Notes: generated from the sequence alone by a model not told the origin. Shown: positions 1-9,405, counted from the first letter of the stretch. The stretch: 48,708 nt of DNA from Methylophilaceae bacterium (GCA_028355955.1 JAOMTQ010000009.1:1-48708), one strand, 5' to 3'. Program-made: numbers and translations.

Positions 1-392
1 AGTTTTTTATCTTCTGGGGTTTCTTCCTTTTTTATTGGTCTGTCCACAAGCTCAACATATGCCATTGGTGCGTTATCACCTTTTCTAAAACCACATTTAA
101 GAATTCTTAAATATCCACCAGCTCTTTTACTATATCTTGGTCCAAGATCACTAAATAATTTTCCCACAATATCTCTATCTCTTAAGCGACTGAAAGCTAA
201 TCTTTTATTATGAACGCTGGTCTCTTTGGCTAAAGTTATCATTGGTTCGGCATACTTCCTTAATTCCTTTGCTTTTGGGAGAGTAGTTCTAATTAGCTCA
301 TGTTTAAATAATGATACAACCATATTTTTAAACATAGCTTTTCTATGACTGCTGGTTCTATTTAACTTTCTATGTGCCTTACCATGTCGCAT
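1..392 (-). CDS. rplQ: 50S ribosomal protein L17, 3' end cut by window edge
   Basis: L17 is a large-subunit protein near the peptide exit tunnel. The reading frame starts at 392 with [20 protein letters not shown], the hallmark L17 N-terminus, and runs 130 codons to the window edge without a stop. Known L17 proteins are roughly 117-130 residues and the visible end is charged (EETPEDKK), so only a few codons should be missing. It is the last gene of the alpha operon and follows rpoA by 26 bases, as in other proteobacteria. The call is secure; only the C-terminus is unknown. Confidence 0.96.
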   Translation of the reverse strand, partial: MRHGKAHRKLNRTSSHRKAMFKNMVVSLFKHELIRTTLPKAKELRKYAEPMITLAKETSVHNKRLAFSRLRDRDIVGKLFSDLGPRYSKRAGGYLRILKCGFRKGDNAPMAYVELVDRPIKKEETPEDKK

Positions 393-418
393 GTTATTAC
401 TCCAAAACCGTTTTTAAT

Positions 419-1405
419 TTATACTTTTTCGACGCCTTCATCTGGCCAATTTTCCACCATCATACCAAGTGTCAAGCCTTTTGATGAAAGGATATCTTTA
501 ATTTCATTTAAGGATTTTCTTCCTAAATTTGGAGCTTTTAATAAATCACTTTCATTTCTTTGAACCAAGTCACCAATATAATAAATACTTTCAGCCTTAA
601 GACAGTTTGCAGACCTAACGGTCAATTCCAAATCGTCAACAGGTCTTAACAAGACTGGGTCTATAACCGGAGCTTCTTTAACCTCTACCTCACTCAATTC
701 ACTTTCCAAATTAGCAAAAACAGATAATTGACCACGTAAGATAAATGCTGCGTCTCTTATCGCTTCTTCTGCATCAACAACTCCATTAGTCTCTACATCC
801 AAAATAAGTTTATCTAAGTCTGTTCTTTGCTCAACACGAGCGCTCTCAACGAAGTAACTTACCTTATCTATAGGGCTAAAAGAGGCATCTATACCTATAA
901 ACCCTAATTCCGTACCTTTTTCTTGGCCTTTATTTCTAACTGGTACTGCCTGATAACCTCTTCCCATTTCAACTCGAGCTTCAATATCTAAATTTCCGCC
1001 CTTGTTTAAATTAGCGATAACAAGATCAGGATTTTTAATTTCAACATCATGCCCAATATCAAAGTCACCGGCAGTCACTTCTCCCTCTACATTTTTCTTG
1101 AGTGAGATAGTAGCACTTGTATTATTGTGAATTATTAGAGCAACTTTTTTTAAATTCAACAAAATATCCACTACATCTTCTTGTACGCCATCAATTGTAG
1201 AATATTCATGAACCACAGAATCAATTTTTACTTCAGTAATCGCATATCCTGGAATTGAAGATAAAAGAACTCTTCTAAGTGCGTTTCCTAATGTATGTCC
1301 AAAACCTCTTTCCATAGGTTCAAGAGTAACCTTAGCTCTGTTAGGTGATTTAATATCAACATCAACAATTTTCGGTTTTAAATATTCTGTTGGGCTTATT
1401 TCCAT
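419..1405 (-). CDS. rpoA: DNA-directed RNA polymerase subunit alpha
   Basis: This is the alpha subunit, whose dimer scaffolds RNA polymerase assembly. The 328 residues match the family length. The N-terminal assembly domain (about residues 1-235) includes the [17 protein letters not shown] block. The C-terminal domain (about 245-328) contains [12 protein letters not shown] and [10 protein letters not shown], which in E. coli contact UP-element DNA and activators. The start at 1405 follows an AAGGA site. It lies between rpsD and rplQ in the standard alpha-operon order. Confidence 0.99.
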   Translation of the reverse strand: MEISPTEYLKPKIVDVDIKSPNRAKVTLEPMERGFGHTLGNALRRVLLSSIPGYAITEVKIDSVVHEYSTIDGVQEDVVDILLNLKKVALIIHNNTSATISLKKNVEGEVTAGDFDIGHDVEIKNPDLVIANLNKGGNLDIEARVEMGRGYQAVPVRNKGQEKGTELGFIGIDASFSPIDKVSYFVESARVEQRTDLDKLILDVETNGVVDAEEAIRDAAFILRGQLSVFANLESELSEVEVKEAPVIDPVLLRPVDDLELTVRSANCLKAESIYYIGDLVQRNESDLLKAPNLGRKSLNEIKDILSSKGLTLGMMVENWPDEGVEKV

Positions 1406-1440
1406 AGTTATCCTTATTTAAATTTTTAGGCTAGATTTTT

Positions 1441-2070
1441 TTATTTAGAGTAAAGCTCTACAACAAGCGACTCATTGATAGTAGAGGGTAAATCATCTCT
1501 CTCTGGTCTATTTTTGAATGTTCCAGTTAATTTTTTTACATCAACCTCAAGCCATTCTGGTAAACCTCTCTCATCAGCAGCATCTAATGCAGATTTAATT
1601 CTTAATTGGTCTTTAGATTTATCAGCAACACTAATACTGTCGCCAGGTTGAACCTGATAAGATGGGATATTAACCCTCTTTCCATTAACCAAAATACTAT
1701 TATGTCTAACAATTTGTCTTGCCTCTGTTCGAGATCCACCTAGGCCCATTTTATAGGCAACATTATCAAGTCTAGATTCCAACATTTGTAGAAGATTTTC
1801 ACCTGTAATGCCTTTCTTTCTATCAGCTTCAGCATAATAACTTCTAAACTGCTTTTCTAGTACGCCATATATTCTTCTTAATTTTTGTTTTTCTCTTAGT
1901 TGAACACCGTAATCAGAAAGTCTTGATGATCTTCTCTGCCCATGTTGGCCGGGAGGATAATTTCTTTTTTCAATTGCACATTTTTCAGTGAAGCACTTCT
2001 CAGCTTTTAGAAAAAGCTTCTCACCTTCTCTTCTACACTGACGACATTTAGGATCTAGATTTCTGGCCAA
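1441..2070 (-). CDS. rpsD: 30S ribosomal protein S4, zinc-binding (four-cysteine) form
   Basis: S4 is a primary 16S rRNA binding protein that starts assembly of the 30S body, and in E. coli it represses the alpha operon. The 209 residues carry the S4 RNA-binding domain (about 97-160, with [20 protein letters not shown]). The N-terminus has Cys9, Cys12, Cys26 and Cys31 spaced CX2C-X13-CX4C, the pattern that binds zinc in Thermus S4. E. coli S4 has lost most of these cysteines, so this is the metal-binding version. It sits between rpsK and rpoA. Confidence 0.98.
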   Translation of the reverse strand: MARNLDPKCRQCRREGEKLFLKAEKCFTEKCAIEKRNYPPGQHGQRRSSRLSDYGVQLREKQKLRRIYGVLEKQFRSYYAEADRKKGITGENLLQMLESRLDNVAYKMGLGGSRTEARQIVRHNSILVNGKRVNIPSYQVQPGDSISVADKSKDQLRIKSALDAADERGLPEWLEVDVKKLTGTFKNRPERDDLPSTINESLVVELYSK

Positions 2071-2107
2071 GTTATTCTCCTATAGCTCTTTAACGTTTAA
2101 CATTTAA

Positions 2108-2500
2108 TTAAATTCTTCTCTTTTTTGGAGGTCTACATCCGTTATGTGGCACTGGTGTAATATCTTGGATGCTTGTTATTTTTAATCCTACTGAATTAAG
2201 CGCCCTTACAGACGACTCTCTTCCAGGACCAGGCCCTTTAATTCTTACCTCAATATTTTTTACTCCATATTCTTGAGCAGCTTTTCCGGCAGCTTCTGCT
2301 GCAACTTGAGCGGCAAAAGGGGTACTTTTTCTTGACCCTTTGAAACCTGCACCACCAGAAGTAGCCCATGAAAGAGCATTACCTTGTCTGTCTGTAATTG
2401 TAATTATTGTATTGTTAAAAGATGCATGAACATGAGCTATACCCTCTGACACATTCTTTTTAACTTTCTTCTTTACACGAACGGTTTTGTCATCTGCCAT
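2108..2500 (-). CDS. rpsK: 30S ribosomal protein S11
   Basis: S11 lies in the platform of the small subunit next to the E site. The 130-residue protein contains [18 protein letters not shown] near residue 20 and the invariant C-terminus ending [11 protein letters not shown]. The N-terminus is lysine-rich ([10 protein letters not shown]). It follows rpsM by 12 bases and precedes rpsD, as expected for the alpha operon. Confidence 0.98.
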   Translation of the reverse strand: MADDKTVRVKKKVKKNVSEGIAHVHASFNNTIITITDRQGNALSWATSGGAGFKGSRKSTPFAAQVAAEAAGKAAQEYGVKNIEVRIKGPGPGRESSVRALNSVGLKITSIQDITPVPHNGCRPPKKRRI

Positions 2501-2512
2501 AAATATTTTCCT

Positions 2513-2869
2513 TTATTTCCTAATTGCCCTTATTGGGCCTTTTCTTGTTCTTGCATTATTCTTTGTATTTTGCCCTCTTACTGGAAGCCCTCTTCTATGT
2601 CTTTGGCCTCTGTAACAACCCAAGTCCATCAGTCTTTTAATATTCATGGTTACTTCTCTTCGAAGGTCACCTTCCACTTCATATCCACCTATATAGTCTC
2701 TTAATTTCTCAAGATCCGCATCTGATAAATCTTTTATCTTTGTTGTAGCTGTAATACCAGTAGCATTACAAATTTTCTTAGCTGTAACTCTACCAATGCC
2801 ATAAATAGCTGTTAATGCTATTTCGGTATGTTTATTATCAGATACATTTACTCCGGCAATACGGGCCAT
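2513..2869 (-). CDS. rpsM: 30S ribosomal protein S13
   Basis: S13 sits at the head of the 30S subunit and contacts the P-site tRNA and the large subunit. The 118-residue frame shows MARIAGVN at the start, the helix-hairpin-helix-like [11 protein letters not shown], and the tail [15 protein letters not shown] that reaches the decoding region. An AGGAG site precedes the ATG. A clear promoter at 2916-2944 lies upstream, so rpsM is likely the first gene of an alpha-operon transcript, with rpmJ further upstream. Confidence 0.98.
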   Translation of the reverse strand: MARIAGVNVSDNKHTEIALTAIYGIGRVTAKKICNATGITATTKIKDLSDADLEKLRDYIGGYEVEGDLRREVTMNIKRLMDLGCYRGQRHRRGLPVRGQNTKNNARTRKGPIRAIRK

Positions 2870-2915
2870 ACAAAACTCCTAATATATAAAGGCTAAAGAT
2901 TTATCAAAGCCCGAA

Positions 2916-2944
2916 ATTATAACTATTTTTTTGTTATTTAACAA
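2916..2944 (-). promoter_or_regulatory. Predicted sigma-70 promoter of the alpha operon (rpsM)
   Basis: Reading the minus strand, TTGTTA (2939-2944) and TATAAT (2916-2921) are separated by exactly 17 bases. The bases after the -10 box, TTTCGGGC, are GC-rich for this AT-rich genome, as in growth-rate-regulated promoters. The transcript would have a leader of about 40 bases before rpsM. The leader can form a weak hairpin (GGCT near the 5' side with AGCC), but I cannot identify a defined S4-binding pseudoknot. Confidence 0.75.
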
Positions 2945-2952
2945 TGTAAAAA

Positions 2953-3069
2953 TTAACCTTGCCTTTGTTTGTGGCGTTGGTCTTTTGTACAAATCACCCT
3001 TACTACACCCTTTCGTCTTACGACTTTACAGTTAATACACATTGGCTTTACTGATGCTCTTACTTTCAT
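2953..3069 (-). CDS. rpmJ: 50S ribosomal protein L36, zinc-binding form
   Basis: This 38-residue protein starts [15 protein letters not shown] and ends [10 protein letters not shown], which is L36, the smallest protein of the 50S subunit. Cys11, Cys14, Cys27 and His33 make the zinc ribbon of the C+ type. It lies between infA and rpsM, the usual position. The start codon at 3069 and TAA at 2953-2955 were read directly. Confidence 0.97.
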   Translation of the reverse strand: MKVRASVKPMCINCKVVRRKGVVRVICTKDQRHKQRQG

Positions 3070-3094
3070 AATATATGCCCTCTTAAAAACTAAT

Positions 3095-3313
3095 TTACTT
3101 TGCTCTAAATGTAATTCTGCCTTTACTCAAGTCATATGGAGATATCTCTACAGTTACAGTATCTCCGGGCAAAATTCTTATATAATTCATTCTCATTTTT
3201 CCTGATATATAACCTAAAACAACATGATCATTCTCAAGCTTAACCTTGAAGGTCGCATTTGGAAGGTTTTCTAAAACCTCTCCTTCCATTTCTATAATAT
3301 CTTCTTTAGCCAT
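3095..3313 (-). CDS. infA: Translation initiation factor IF-1
   Basis: IF-1 binds the 30S A site during initiation and helps IF-2 and IF-3. The 72 residues are the exact family length and form one S1-like OB-fold domain: [20 protein letters not shown] at the start, then [14 protein letters not shown] and a GRITFRAK ending. Its ATG overlaps the secY stop by one base (TAATG), so the two are translationally coupled. infA between secY and rpmJ is the common betaproteobacterial arrangement. Confidence 0.97.
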   Translation of the reverse strand: MAKEDIIEMEGEVLENLPNATFKVKLENDHVVLGYISGKMRMNYIRILPGDTVTVEISPYDLSKGRITFRAK

Positions 3314-4635
3314 TAAAGCCTTCCACCTGAACCACCCTTAAAGTTTGCTTTCTTAAGTAACCCTTCATATTGGTAGGACATCATTTGTGATTGAACCTGA
3401 GTCATGAAGTCCATAGTAACCACAACAATAATAAGAAGTGATGTTCCACCAAAATAAAATGGTGTATTAAATTTCAATATTAATAATTCAGGAAGTAAAC
3501 AAACCAAAGTTATATATATTGAGCCAATTAGAGTTAACCGCCCCATAATTGTATCTATATATTTTGCTGTTTGTTCGCCAGGCCTTATCCCGGGAACAAA
3601 AGCTCCACCTTTTTTCAAATTGTCTGCAGTCTCAGTAGGGTTGAATGTAATAGCTGTGTAAAAGTATGAGAAAAATATGATAGCAACAGCAAACATAATA
3701 ATATAAATTGGTTGACCAGGTGAAATTGCAGCACTAATGTCTTTTAACCAGTAGAGGCTTTCTCCAGACCCAAACCATCCTGCAATGGTTGCAGGGAATA
3801 AAATTACACTAGATGCAAAAATTGCAGGTATAACACCTGCTTGGTTAATTTTAAGTGGTAAATGTGATGATTGGCCGCCATACATTTTATTTCCAACTTG
3901 CCTTTTGGCATAATTGATCGTTATTCTTCTCTGCCCTCTCTCCACAAATACAACGACTGCAGTAACTAAAACAACTGCAACAAGTAAGAAGAATACAAGA
4001 GGAATAGAAAAAGCACCTGTTCTTGTTAGTTCGAGTGTATTGCCTAATGCGCTTGGAAGTCCAGCCACGATGCCTGCAAAAATTATCATTGATATACCAT
4101 TACCAATACCTCTTTCAGTAATTTGCTCTCCCAACCAAACTAAAAACATAGTTCCACTGACAAGGGTTATAACTGAGGTCAACCTAAAAGCTAAGCCAGG
4201 ATCCAATACAAGTCCAGGTTGTGCTTCTAATGCAACCGTAATTCCAAGTGCCTGAAAAGCTGCTAAAACAACAGTTCCTTGGCGAGTATATTGCGTTATT
4301 ATTCTCTGTCCTGCTTGTCCTTCTTTCTTTAACTCTTTTAATTTTTCTGACATAGATGTAAGTAATGTCATTATGATTGAGGCTGAGATATAAGGCATAA
4401 TACCAAGTGCAAAAACAGTAAATCTACTTAATGCGCCTCCTGAAAACATATTAAACATTCCAAGAATGCCACCACTTTGTGAATCGAATAGTTTTTTTAG
4501 TTCAAAAGGGTCTATGCCTGGTACGGGAATATGTGATCCTAAACGAAAAATAATTAAAGCACCAAGCAAAAATAAGAGGCGACTTTTGAGTTCGCCCATT
4601 TTACTTAACTGCCCTAATGTAGAATTTTCAGCCAA
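3313..4635 (-). CDS. secY: Protein translocase subunit SecY
   Basis: SecY forms the inner-membrane protein-conducting channel with SecE (30005-30361 in this window) and SecG. The 440-residue protein has about ten hydrophobic segments. Typical blocks include [13 protein letters not shown] in the second helix and the cytoplasmic loop [15 protein letters not shown], which contacts SecA and ribosomes. As usual it lies at the end of the spc genes, after rplO. The start at 4635 is three bases downstream of the rplO stop. Confidence 0.99.
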   Translation of the reverse strand: MAENSTLGQLSKMGELKSRLLFLLGALIIFRLGSHIPVPGIDPFELKKLFDSQSGGILGMFNMFSGGALSRFTVFALGIMPYISASIIMTLLTSMSEKLKELKKEGQAGQRIITQYTRQGTVVLAAFQALGITVALEAQPGLVLDPGLAFRLTSVITLVSGTMFLVWLGEQITERGIGNGISMIIFAGIVAGLPSALGNTLELTRTGAFSIPLVFFLLVAVVLVTAVVVFVERGQRRITINYAKRQVGNKMYGGQSSHLPLKINQAGVIPAIFASSVILFPATIAGWFGSGESLYWLKDISAAISPGQPIYIIMFAVAIIFFSYFYTAITFNPTETADNLKKGGAFVPGIRPGEQTAKYIDTIMGRLTLIGSIYITLVCLLPELLILKFNTPFYFGGTSLLIIVVVTMDFMTQVQSQMMSYQYEGLLKKANFKGGSGGRL

Positions 4636-4638
4636 AAT

Positions 4639-5142
4639 TTACTTCGATTTTTTTGCCAATTTATCTTTAACTAATGCTTTCTTAGGCGTTTTTGGAGTGG
4701 TAGTTGAATCCTCCTCAACTTTTCCACCTGCATCTTTTACGGCTTTTAGGGCGCCTTTTGTAAGACCAATACCTTGTATTGTTAATTTTTTAGTAACTTC
4801 CCCTGAAAGAAAAATCTTAGCATTTAAGGATATATTTGGTATCAAGTTTGCTGCTTTTAAGGATAGTAAATCAACAATACCATTTTCTAGTTTATTTAAT
4901 TCACTTGTTCTTACCTTAGCATTGTAAGGCTTAGACATAGATTTAAAACCTCTTTTTGGAAGTCTTCTTTGAATAGGCATTTGTCCCCCTTCAAAGCCGA
5001 CCTTATGAAAACCACCTGCTCTTGATTTTTGGCCTTTATGCCCACGTCCCGCAGTCTTTCCAAAGCCTGATCCAATTCCACGACCAACTCGCCTGACTTC
5101 TTTCTTAGAGCCATCTGAAGGCTTAATAGTATTTAATCTCAT
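4639..5142 (-). CDS. rplO: 50S ribosomal protein L15 with lysine-rich C-terminal tail
   Basis: L15 binds 23S rRNA late in 50S assembly. The N-terminal part shows the extended basic, glycine-rich L15 signature, including [20 protein letters not shown] and a [15 protein letters not shown] block near residue 55. At 167 residues it is over 20 longer than E. coli L15 (144). The excess is a low-complexity tail after about residue 140, rich in Thr, Pro and Lys and ending in KLAKKSK. Its start overlaps the rpmD stop by four bases. Confidence 0.97.
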   Translation of the reverse strand: MRLNTIKPSDGSKKEVRRVGRGIGSGFGKTAGRGHKGQKSRAGGFHKVGFEGGQMPIQRRLPKRGFKSMSKPYNAKVRTSELNKLENGIVDLLSLKAANLIPNISLNAKIFLSGEVTKKLTIQGIGLTKGALKAVKDAGGKVEEDSTTTPKTPKKALVKDKLAKKSK

Positions 5143-5333
5143 GCTGAAACCTCTTCTACCTTAAGTAAGTAATTTACTGCGTTTATCATCCCTCTTATTG
5201 CAGGGGTATCTTCTAACTCAACACTATGACGCATTCTTCTTAATCCAAGACCTTTTACTGTTGCCTTGTGTGCAACAGATTTATGAATAGGACTTTTGAT
5301 AAGGGTCACTTTAATTTTTTTTCCTTTAGCCAT
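5139..5333 (-). CDS. rpmD: 50S ribosomal protein L30
   Basis: L30 is a small protein on the back of the large subunit. The 64 residues contain [11 protein letters not shown] and the conserved [23 protein letters not shown] block. It lies two bases downstream of rpsE and overlaps rplO by four (ATGA-type junction), suggesting coupled translation. The length and position are those of the proteobacterial family. Confidence 0.97.
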   Translation of the reverse strand: MAKGKKIKVTLIKSPIHKSVAHKATVKGLGLRRMRHSVELEDTPAIRGMINAVNYLLKVEEVSA

Positions 5334-5335
5334 AA

Positions 5336-5863
5336 CTAACCTCTAATCTCTTCTATTGTTTTACCTCTTTTTGCAGCTATATCTGCTGGCGTATTCATAG
5401 ATGACAATCCGTTCAATGTTGCTCTAACTACATTATAGGGGTTTGCTGATCCTATACATTTCGCCAAAATATCTGTTATTCCCATTACCTCAAAAATTGC
5501 TCTCATTGCGCCACCAGCGATAATTCCTGTTCCTTGAGATGCAGGTAGAATTGTTACTTTTGCAGCTCCATGCCTTCCTGTTACAGAGTGATACAAAGTA
5601 CCATTGTTTAGCTTAACTTTAATCATGCCTCGTTTAGCTTCTTCCATCGCTTTTTGAACGGCAAGTGGCACTTCTCTTGCTTTTCCTTTGCCCATACCAA
5701 CGGCGCCATCACCGTCACCAACAACACTCAATGCAGCGAAACTCATGATACGACCACCTTTAACAACTTTAGTCACTCGATTCACATTTATCATTTTTTC
5801 TCTTAGGCCGTCAGTTTGGCCTTTATCTTGATTGCTCATATTATTATTTTTATTTTGTGCCAT
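5336..5863 (-). CDS. rpsE: 30S ribosomal protein S5
   Basis: S5 supports decoding accuracy and the mRNA helicase function of the 30S entry site. The 175-residue protein has the N-terminal double-stranded RNA binding fold (about 25-90, with [21 protein letters not shown] and [17 protein letters not shown]) and the C-terminal fold ([31 protein letters not shown]). The first 20 residues ([15 protein letters not shown]) are polar and less conserved. The spc-operon position between rplR and rpmD supports the call. Confidence 0.98.
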   Translation of the reverse strand: MAQNKNNNMSNQDKGQTDGLREKMINVNRVTKVVKGGRIMSFAALSVVGDGDGAVGMGKGKAREVPLAVQKAMEEAKRGMIKVKLNNGTLYHSVTGRHGAAKVTILPASQGTGIIAGGAMRAIFEVMGITDILAKCIGSANPYNVVRATLNGLSSMNTPADIAAKRGKTIEEIRG

Positions 5864-5884
5864 TTTTTGTACCGTTCCTAAGTT

Positions 5885-6238
5885 TTAAAATGTTAAACCA
5901 TTTTCCCTTGCAGAGTCAGCCAAAGCTTTAACTCGGCCATGATACCTATAGCCTGATCTATCAAAAGCAACAACCTTCACACCTGCCTTAATTGCCTTAT
6001 CAGCTATTCTCTTTCCTATTTCTATTGCAGCATTTGTATCACTTGTATTCTTTAATTTTTTCTTCACATCGGCCTCTATAGTCGAAGCACAAGCAATAAT
6101 TTTATTTGTTTTACCATCAATAACTTGTGCATAAATATTAGTATTGGACCTATGGATTGATAACCGAGTTTTACCTAAGTAAGCCATATTTGCTCTAGAT
6201 TTTGTTGCTCTTCTTATTCTTGCATTATTTTTTGTCAT
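5885..6238 (-). CDS. rplR: 50S ribosomal protein L18
   Basis: L18 binds 5S rRNA and attaches it to the 50S subunit together with L5. The protein shows RLSIHRSNTNIYAQVID and the ending VVAFDRSGYRYHGRVKALADSARENGL. Two ATG codons stand in tandem at 6241 and 6238. I prefer 6238 because it gives the usual 117 residues and a better distance from the AAGGGA site; 6241 would add one Met. It lies between rplF and rpsE. Confidence 0.96.
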   Translation of the reverse strand: MTKNNARIRRATKSRANMAYLGKTRLSIHRSNTNIYAQVIDGKTNKIIACASTIEADVKKKLKNTSDTNAAIEIGKRIADKAIKAGVKVVAFDRSGYRYHGRVKALADSARENGLTF

Positions 6239-6248
6239 CATCTATCCC

Positions 6249-6782
6249 TTATGCTTTTTTAGCTTCTTTCATTACAACATGCTCATCAACGTAACGAACG
6301 CCTTTCCCCTTATAAGGCTCCGGTGGTCTATAAGCTCTAATTTCTGCAGCTACTTGACCAACCACTTGTTTGTCTGAGCTTTTTAAAATAATCTCCGTTT
6401 GCGAAGGGGTTTGAGCAGAAACACCTTCAGGTAATGCGTGTGTTATTGAATGCGAAAAACCAAGCTCGAGATTTATCTTGTTTCCTTGTGCTTGCGCTTT
6501 GTAACCAACCCCTATTAGTTGAAGTTTTTTTTCAAACCCCACTGAAACACCTAGCACCATATTTTGGACTAAAGCGCGAATTGTGCCTGACATCGCTATG
6601 GAATGTTTCGTTGATTCTTTCGCAGAGAACAATAATGTATTTTCTTCTTTTTTAATCTCTACTTGACCTTTAAGGTCCTGACTCATTTCACCCAATGGGC
6701 CTTTAATTGAAACGTTATCCTCTGTTAAAGTAACTTCTACTTTTTCAGGAACAACAATCGGGTTATTTGCAACTCTAGACAT
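6249..6782 (-). CDS. rplF: 50S ribosomal protein L6
   Basis: L6 lies near the factor-binding centre of the 50S subunit. The 177 residues form the two repeated L6 domains (about 1-82 and 83-177). The second carries [26 protein letters not shown] and the signature [16 protein letters not shown]. It occupies the standard spc position between rpsH and rplR, with nine bases to rpsH. Confidence 0.98.
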   Translation of the reverse strand: MSRVANNPIVVPEKVEVTLTEDNVSIKGPLGEMSQDLKGQVEIKKEENTLLFSAKESTKHSIAMSGTIRALVQNMVLGVSVGFEKKLQLIGVGYKAQAQGNKINLELGFSHSITHALPEGVSAQTPSQTEIILKSSDKQVVGQVAAEIRAYRPPEPYKGKGVRYVDEHVVMKEAKKA

Positions 6783-6791
6783 ATTTTCTCC

Positions 6792-7187
6792 CTATTCAAC
6801 GTAGCAAAGAACTTCACCACCTACGCCCTCAGCCCTTGCTTTAATATCTGTCATTACACCCTTGGAAGTTGTTATAATTGCTACTCCAAGCCCATTCATT
6901 ACTTTAGGTAAATCATTACTTGATTTGTATAATCTCAAGCTTGGTTTACTTGCTCTCTGAATATTTTCTATCACAGGCTCACCTGCGTAATACTTTAATT
7001 CAATATTCAGTAGGGGCTTACCATTGTTCTCATCGATACTAAACCCTTCAATATAACCCTCATCTTTAAGTACGTTTGCAATTGCTTTTTTTACCTTAGA
7101 AGCAGGTAAAGAAACGTTAACCTTGCTTCTCATTTGGCCATTTCTTATACGGGTTAACATATCTGATATCGGATCTTGCATGCTCAT
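6792..7187 (-). CDS. rpsH: 30S ribosomal protein S8
   Basis: S8 binds the central domain of 16S rRNA, and in E. coli it represses the spc operon. The 131-residue protein starts [18 protein letters not shown] and ends with [16 protein letters not shown] and GGEVLCYVE, both hallmarks. The frame is open 16 codons further up to 7235, but that would overlap rpsN. The ATG at 7187 has an AAGGGGA site seven bases away and gives the family length, so I chose it. Confidence 0.97.
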   Translation of the reverse strand: MSMQDPISDMLTRIRNGQMRSKVNVSLPASKVKKAIANVLKDEGYIEGFSIDENNGKPLLNIELKYYAGEPVIENIQRASKPSLRLYKSSNDLPKVMNGLGVAIITTSKGVMTDIKARAEGVGGEVLCYVE

Positions 7188-7200
7188 ATTTTTTCCCCTT

Positions 7201-7506
7201 TTACCAACTGGCCTTAACAACACCTGGTACTTCACCAGCCATCATAAGATCTCTAAGTTTGCCTCGTGCAAGACCAAACTTTTTATAAACACCTCTTGGG
7301 CGACCCGTTAAAGCACATCTTGTTCTTAATCGCACTGGGCTAGAATTTCTTGGAAGAGCTTGAAGCTTTTGTCTTGCTTCAATTTTTTGTTCTCTCGAAG
7401 CAGAAGAATCATTTATAACTTCGTTTAATGCCAAACGTTTTGCTTTAAATTTCTCAACCATTTTTAAACGTTTAGTTTCTCTTTCAGTCATGCATAATTT
7501 AGCCAT
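7201..7506 (-). CDS. rpsN: 30S ribosomal protein S14, zinc-free long form
   Basis: S14 lies in the 30S head near S3, S10 and S19. At 101 residues this is the long form without the CXXC zinc ribbon of the short paralogue. The C-terminal half shows [26 protein letters not shown] and ends VPGVVKASW. It contrasts with S4 and L36 in the same cluster, which keep their zinc ligands. Position between rplE and rpsH is canonical. Confidence 0.97.
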   Translation of the reverse strand: MAKLCMTERETKRLKMVEKFKAKRLALNEVINDSSASREQKIEARQKLQALPRNSSPVRLRTRCALTGRPRGVYKKFGLARGKLRDLMMAGEVPGVVKASW

Positions 7507-7514
7507 AATTTAAC

Positions 7515-8054
7515 TTAACTCCTAAATGGAAAGCTAAAAGCAGATAAAAGAGCTTTCGCCTCTTCATCTGTTTTTGCAGTTGTTGTAATTGTGATATTCA
7601 TCCCTCTCAGAGAATCAATTTTGTCATACTGAATTTCGGGAAAAATTATTTGTTCCTTTATACCCATATTATAATTACCTCTCCCATCAAAAGACTTCGG
7701 TGAGAGACCTCTAAAATCACGTTCTCTTGGAATTGCAATTGAAATTAAACGATCTAAGAACGTATACATATTAGATTTTCTCAGAGTTACTTTGCATCCA
7801 ACAGGATAATTATCTCTAATCTTAAACCCAGCAATTGATTTTTTTGAAAGAGTAACAATAGGCTTTTGGCCTGCAATTTTTTCCATATCACCAACTGCGT
7901 TTTCCATAACTTTCTTATCAGCAACTGCTTCACCAACTCCCATATTTAATGTGATTTTTTCAATTCTAGGGACTTCCATTATAGATTTATACTTAAATTG
8001 ATCTGTTAAATCCTTAACAACGGTCCCAACATAAAATTCTTTCAATCTGGCCAT
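7515..8054 (-). CDS. rplE: 50S ribosomal protein L5
   Basis: L5 binds 5S rRNA and contacts the P-site tRNA. The 179 residues contain the signature [19 protein letters not shown] (about 31-49), the block [29 protein letters not shown], and the ending [17 protein letters not shown]. The order rplX-rplE-rpsN is standard. In E. coli the S8 repressor site covers the start of this gene; I did not find a clear equivalent. Confidence 0.98.
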   Translation of the reverse strand: MARLKEFYVGTVVKDLTDQFKYKSIMEVPRIEKITLNMGVGEAVADKKVMENAVGDMEKIAGQKPIVTLSKKSIAGFKIRDNYPVGCKVTLRKSNMYTFLDRLISIAIPRERDFRGLSPKSFDGRGNYNMGIKEQIIFPEIQYDKIDSLRGMNITITTTAKTDEEAKALLSAFSFPFRS

Positions 8055-8063
8055 AATTTTTTC

Positions 8064-8381
8064 CTAAACGTCTATTGCTTCTTGTGTAGATTTATAGATG
8101 CGAATTTTTTTCCCATCCTTTAATTCTTTAAAATTTACCTTGTCTGTCTTATTCGACTTCGTATTAAAAATAGCAATGTTTGATATATTGACTGGCATCT
8201 CTTTACTTACCAAACCACCTTGGTCTCCTTTAGCAGGATTTGGTTTTGTATGTTTTTTTACCATATTTAAACCTTCAACAACTACACGATTATTTTTTAA
8301 GATATTGAGAACAATCCCCTGTTTTCCTTTATCTTTTCCTGTATTTAGAATTACTTTGTCACCTTTACGTATTTTATTCAC
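8064..8381 (-). CDS. rplX: 50S ribosomal protein L24
   Basis: L24 starts 50S assembly and lies at the tunnel exit. The 105-residue protein carries the KOW motif near its N-terminus (KGDKVILNTGKDKGKQGIV) and the loop KKHTKPNPAKGDQGGLVSKEMP, both diagnostic. It lies between rplN and rplE with short spacers, so it belongs to the spc transcript that begins at the promoter 8883-8911. Confidence 0.98.
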   Translation of the reverse strand: MNKIRKGDKVILNTGKDKGKQGIVLNILKNNRVVVEGLNMVKKHTKPNPAKGDQGGLVSKEMPVNISNIAIFNTKSNKTDKVNFKELKDGKKIRIYKSTQEAIDV

Positions 8382-8392
8382 TTTATAAACTC

Positions 8393-8761
8393 CTAAATAA
8401 CTTCTGGGGCTAATGACACAATTTTCATAAACTTTTCAGTTCTCAGTTCGCGAGTCACCGGACCAAAAATACGAGTTCCGATTGGTTCTAATTTTGCATT
8501 TAACAATACAGCAGCATTTCCATCAAATTTAATTAACGACCCATCTGTTCTTCTTACTCCACTAGCTGTTCTTACAACAACAGCTGAATAAACTTCACCT
8601 TTTTTTACACGGCCTCTAGGCGCTGCATCTTTTATGGCTACTTTTATAATATCGCCTATACCGGCATATCTTCTCTTTGAGCCGCCCAATACTTTAATGC
8701 ACATTACTGAGCGTGCACCTGTATTATCGGCAACATCTAATCTAGATTGTGTTTGTATCAT
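8393..8761 (-). CDS. rplN: 50S ribosomal protein L14
   Basis: L14 forms an intersubunit bridge and binds the silencing factor RsfS. The 122 residues are the exact family length: [20 protein letters not shown] at the start, then a [14 protein letters not shown] block and the ending [10 protein letters not shown]. It is the first gene of the spc operon here. It is preceded by a 167-base spacer that holds a strong promoter and two leader hairpins. Confidence 0.98.
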   Translation of the reverse strand: MIQTQSRLDVADNTGARSVMCIKVLGGSKRRYAGIGDIIKVAIKDAAPRGRVKKGEVYSAVVVRTASGVRRTDGSLIKFDGNAAVLLNAKLEPIGTRIFGPVTRELRTEKFMKIVSLAPEVI

Positions 8762-8796
8762 TTATATTCTCCAACTTAATCCGTTTAACCAATCCA

Positions 8797-8870
8797 GCCT
8801 TATAAAAATTTATTAGGCCAAAGCCACGGTCAGTATTGGGGCGTTAGCTTGTAATATTTATCTGAACGCC
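8797..8870 (-). promoter_or_regulatory. Structured 5' leader of the spc operon (two hairpins)
   Basis: Downstream of the promoter at 8883-8911 the rplN leader contains two inverted repeats. The first (8840-8870) pairs GGCGTT with AACGCC around a 19-base loop. The second (8797-8818) pairs GCCTAATAAA with TTTATAAGGC, with a single A-A mismatch. Neither is followed by a clear T-run, so I do not call them terminators. They could fold into a site for an autoregulatory ribosomal protein, but no known motif is recognised. Confidence 0.45.
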
Positions 8871-8882
8871 AAAAAGAGCAAA

Positions 8883-8911
8883 ATTATAAGTTATTGCTAC
8901 TAATTTCTCAA
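8883..8911 (-). promoter_or_regulatory. Predicted sigma-70 promoter of the spc operon (rplN)
   Basis: On the minus strand TTGAGA (8906-8911) is followed after exactly 17 bases by a perfect TATAAT (8883-8888). Four bases later comes CTCTTTTT (8871-8878), a block shared with the rplC and rpsL promoters. It stands in the only sizeable gap between rpsQ and rplN, the classical S10/spc boundary. The expected start point falls inside the pyrimidine block. Confidence 0.85.
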
Positions 8912-8928
8912 GTAAAACATTAATTTAC

Positions 8929-9198
8929 TTAATTCTCTTGAACTGCTTTTGAAACTACTTTTGTTACAACCCAAGATTTATTTTTTGAGACGGGCTTACC
9001 TTCAGTAATTTCAACTAAATCCCCCTCATTAATTTCATTTTTTTCATCATGCGCATGTACCTTTGTTGATAACTTAATAATCTTGCCAACAACAGGATGT
9101 TTGACTAGCCTTGGAACTCTTACTGTAACAGTTTTATCCATTTTGTTGCTTTCTACTTTACCAACGAGCGTTCTTATTATCTTTTTTGTCTCAGCCAT
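8929..9198 (-). CDS. rpsQ: 30S ribosomal protein S17
   Basis: S17 is an OB-fold primary binder of 16S rRNA. The 89 residues show [20 protein letters not shown] and [23 protein letters not shown], with an [19 protein letters not shown] block. It is the last gene of the S10 group: after its TAA the next gene, rplN, has its own promoter. Confidence 0.97.
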   Translation of the reverse strand: MAETKKIIRTLVGKVESNKMDKTVTVRVPRLVKHPVVGKIIKLSTKVHAHDEKNEINEGDLVEITEGKPVSKNKSWVVTKVVSKAVQEN

Positions 9199-9203
9199 AA
9201 TAA

Positions 9204-9395
9204 TTAACTATCCCCTTTTTCTGCAAGAACTGTCATTACTCTTGCAATATCTTTTCTTATTTTTCCTAATTGATCATTCTGGTTCGATTGTTGGGTTGAT
9301 ATTTGCATTCTAGTAGAGAACTGAACCTTCCTAAGTTCAATCAATTCTTTGTTAAGGTCCTCTTTATTCTTCTTTCTCAAATCTAAAGCTTTCAT
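9204..9395 (-). CDS. rpmC: 50S ribosomal protein L29
   Basis: L29 sits at the tunnel exit and helps dock SRP and trigger factor. I place the start at the ATG at 9395 ([19 protein letters not shown]), which gives the usual 63 residues and has a strong AAGGAG site. The frame is open 12 codons further up, but that would run into rplP. The ending [15 protein letters not shown] is typical. Gene order rplP-rpmC-rpsQ is standard. Confidence 0.96.
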   Translation of the reverse strand: MKALDLRKKNKEDLNKELIELRKVQFSTRMQISTQQSNQNDQLGKIRKDIARVMTVLAEKGDS

Positions 9396-9405
9396 TATTT
9401 TCTCC

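Noticed and set aside
3914-4255. A 113-codon plus-strand frame inside secY
   Set aside because: It is antisense to a conserved essential gene, and its hydrophobic, Thr-rich sequence is a reflection of secY codons.
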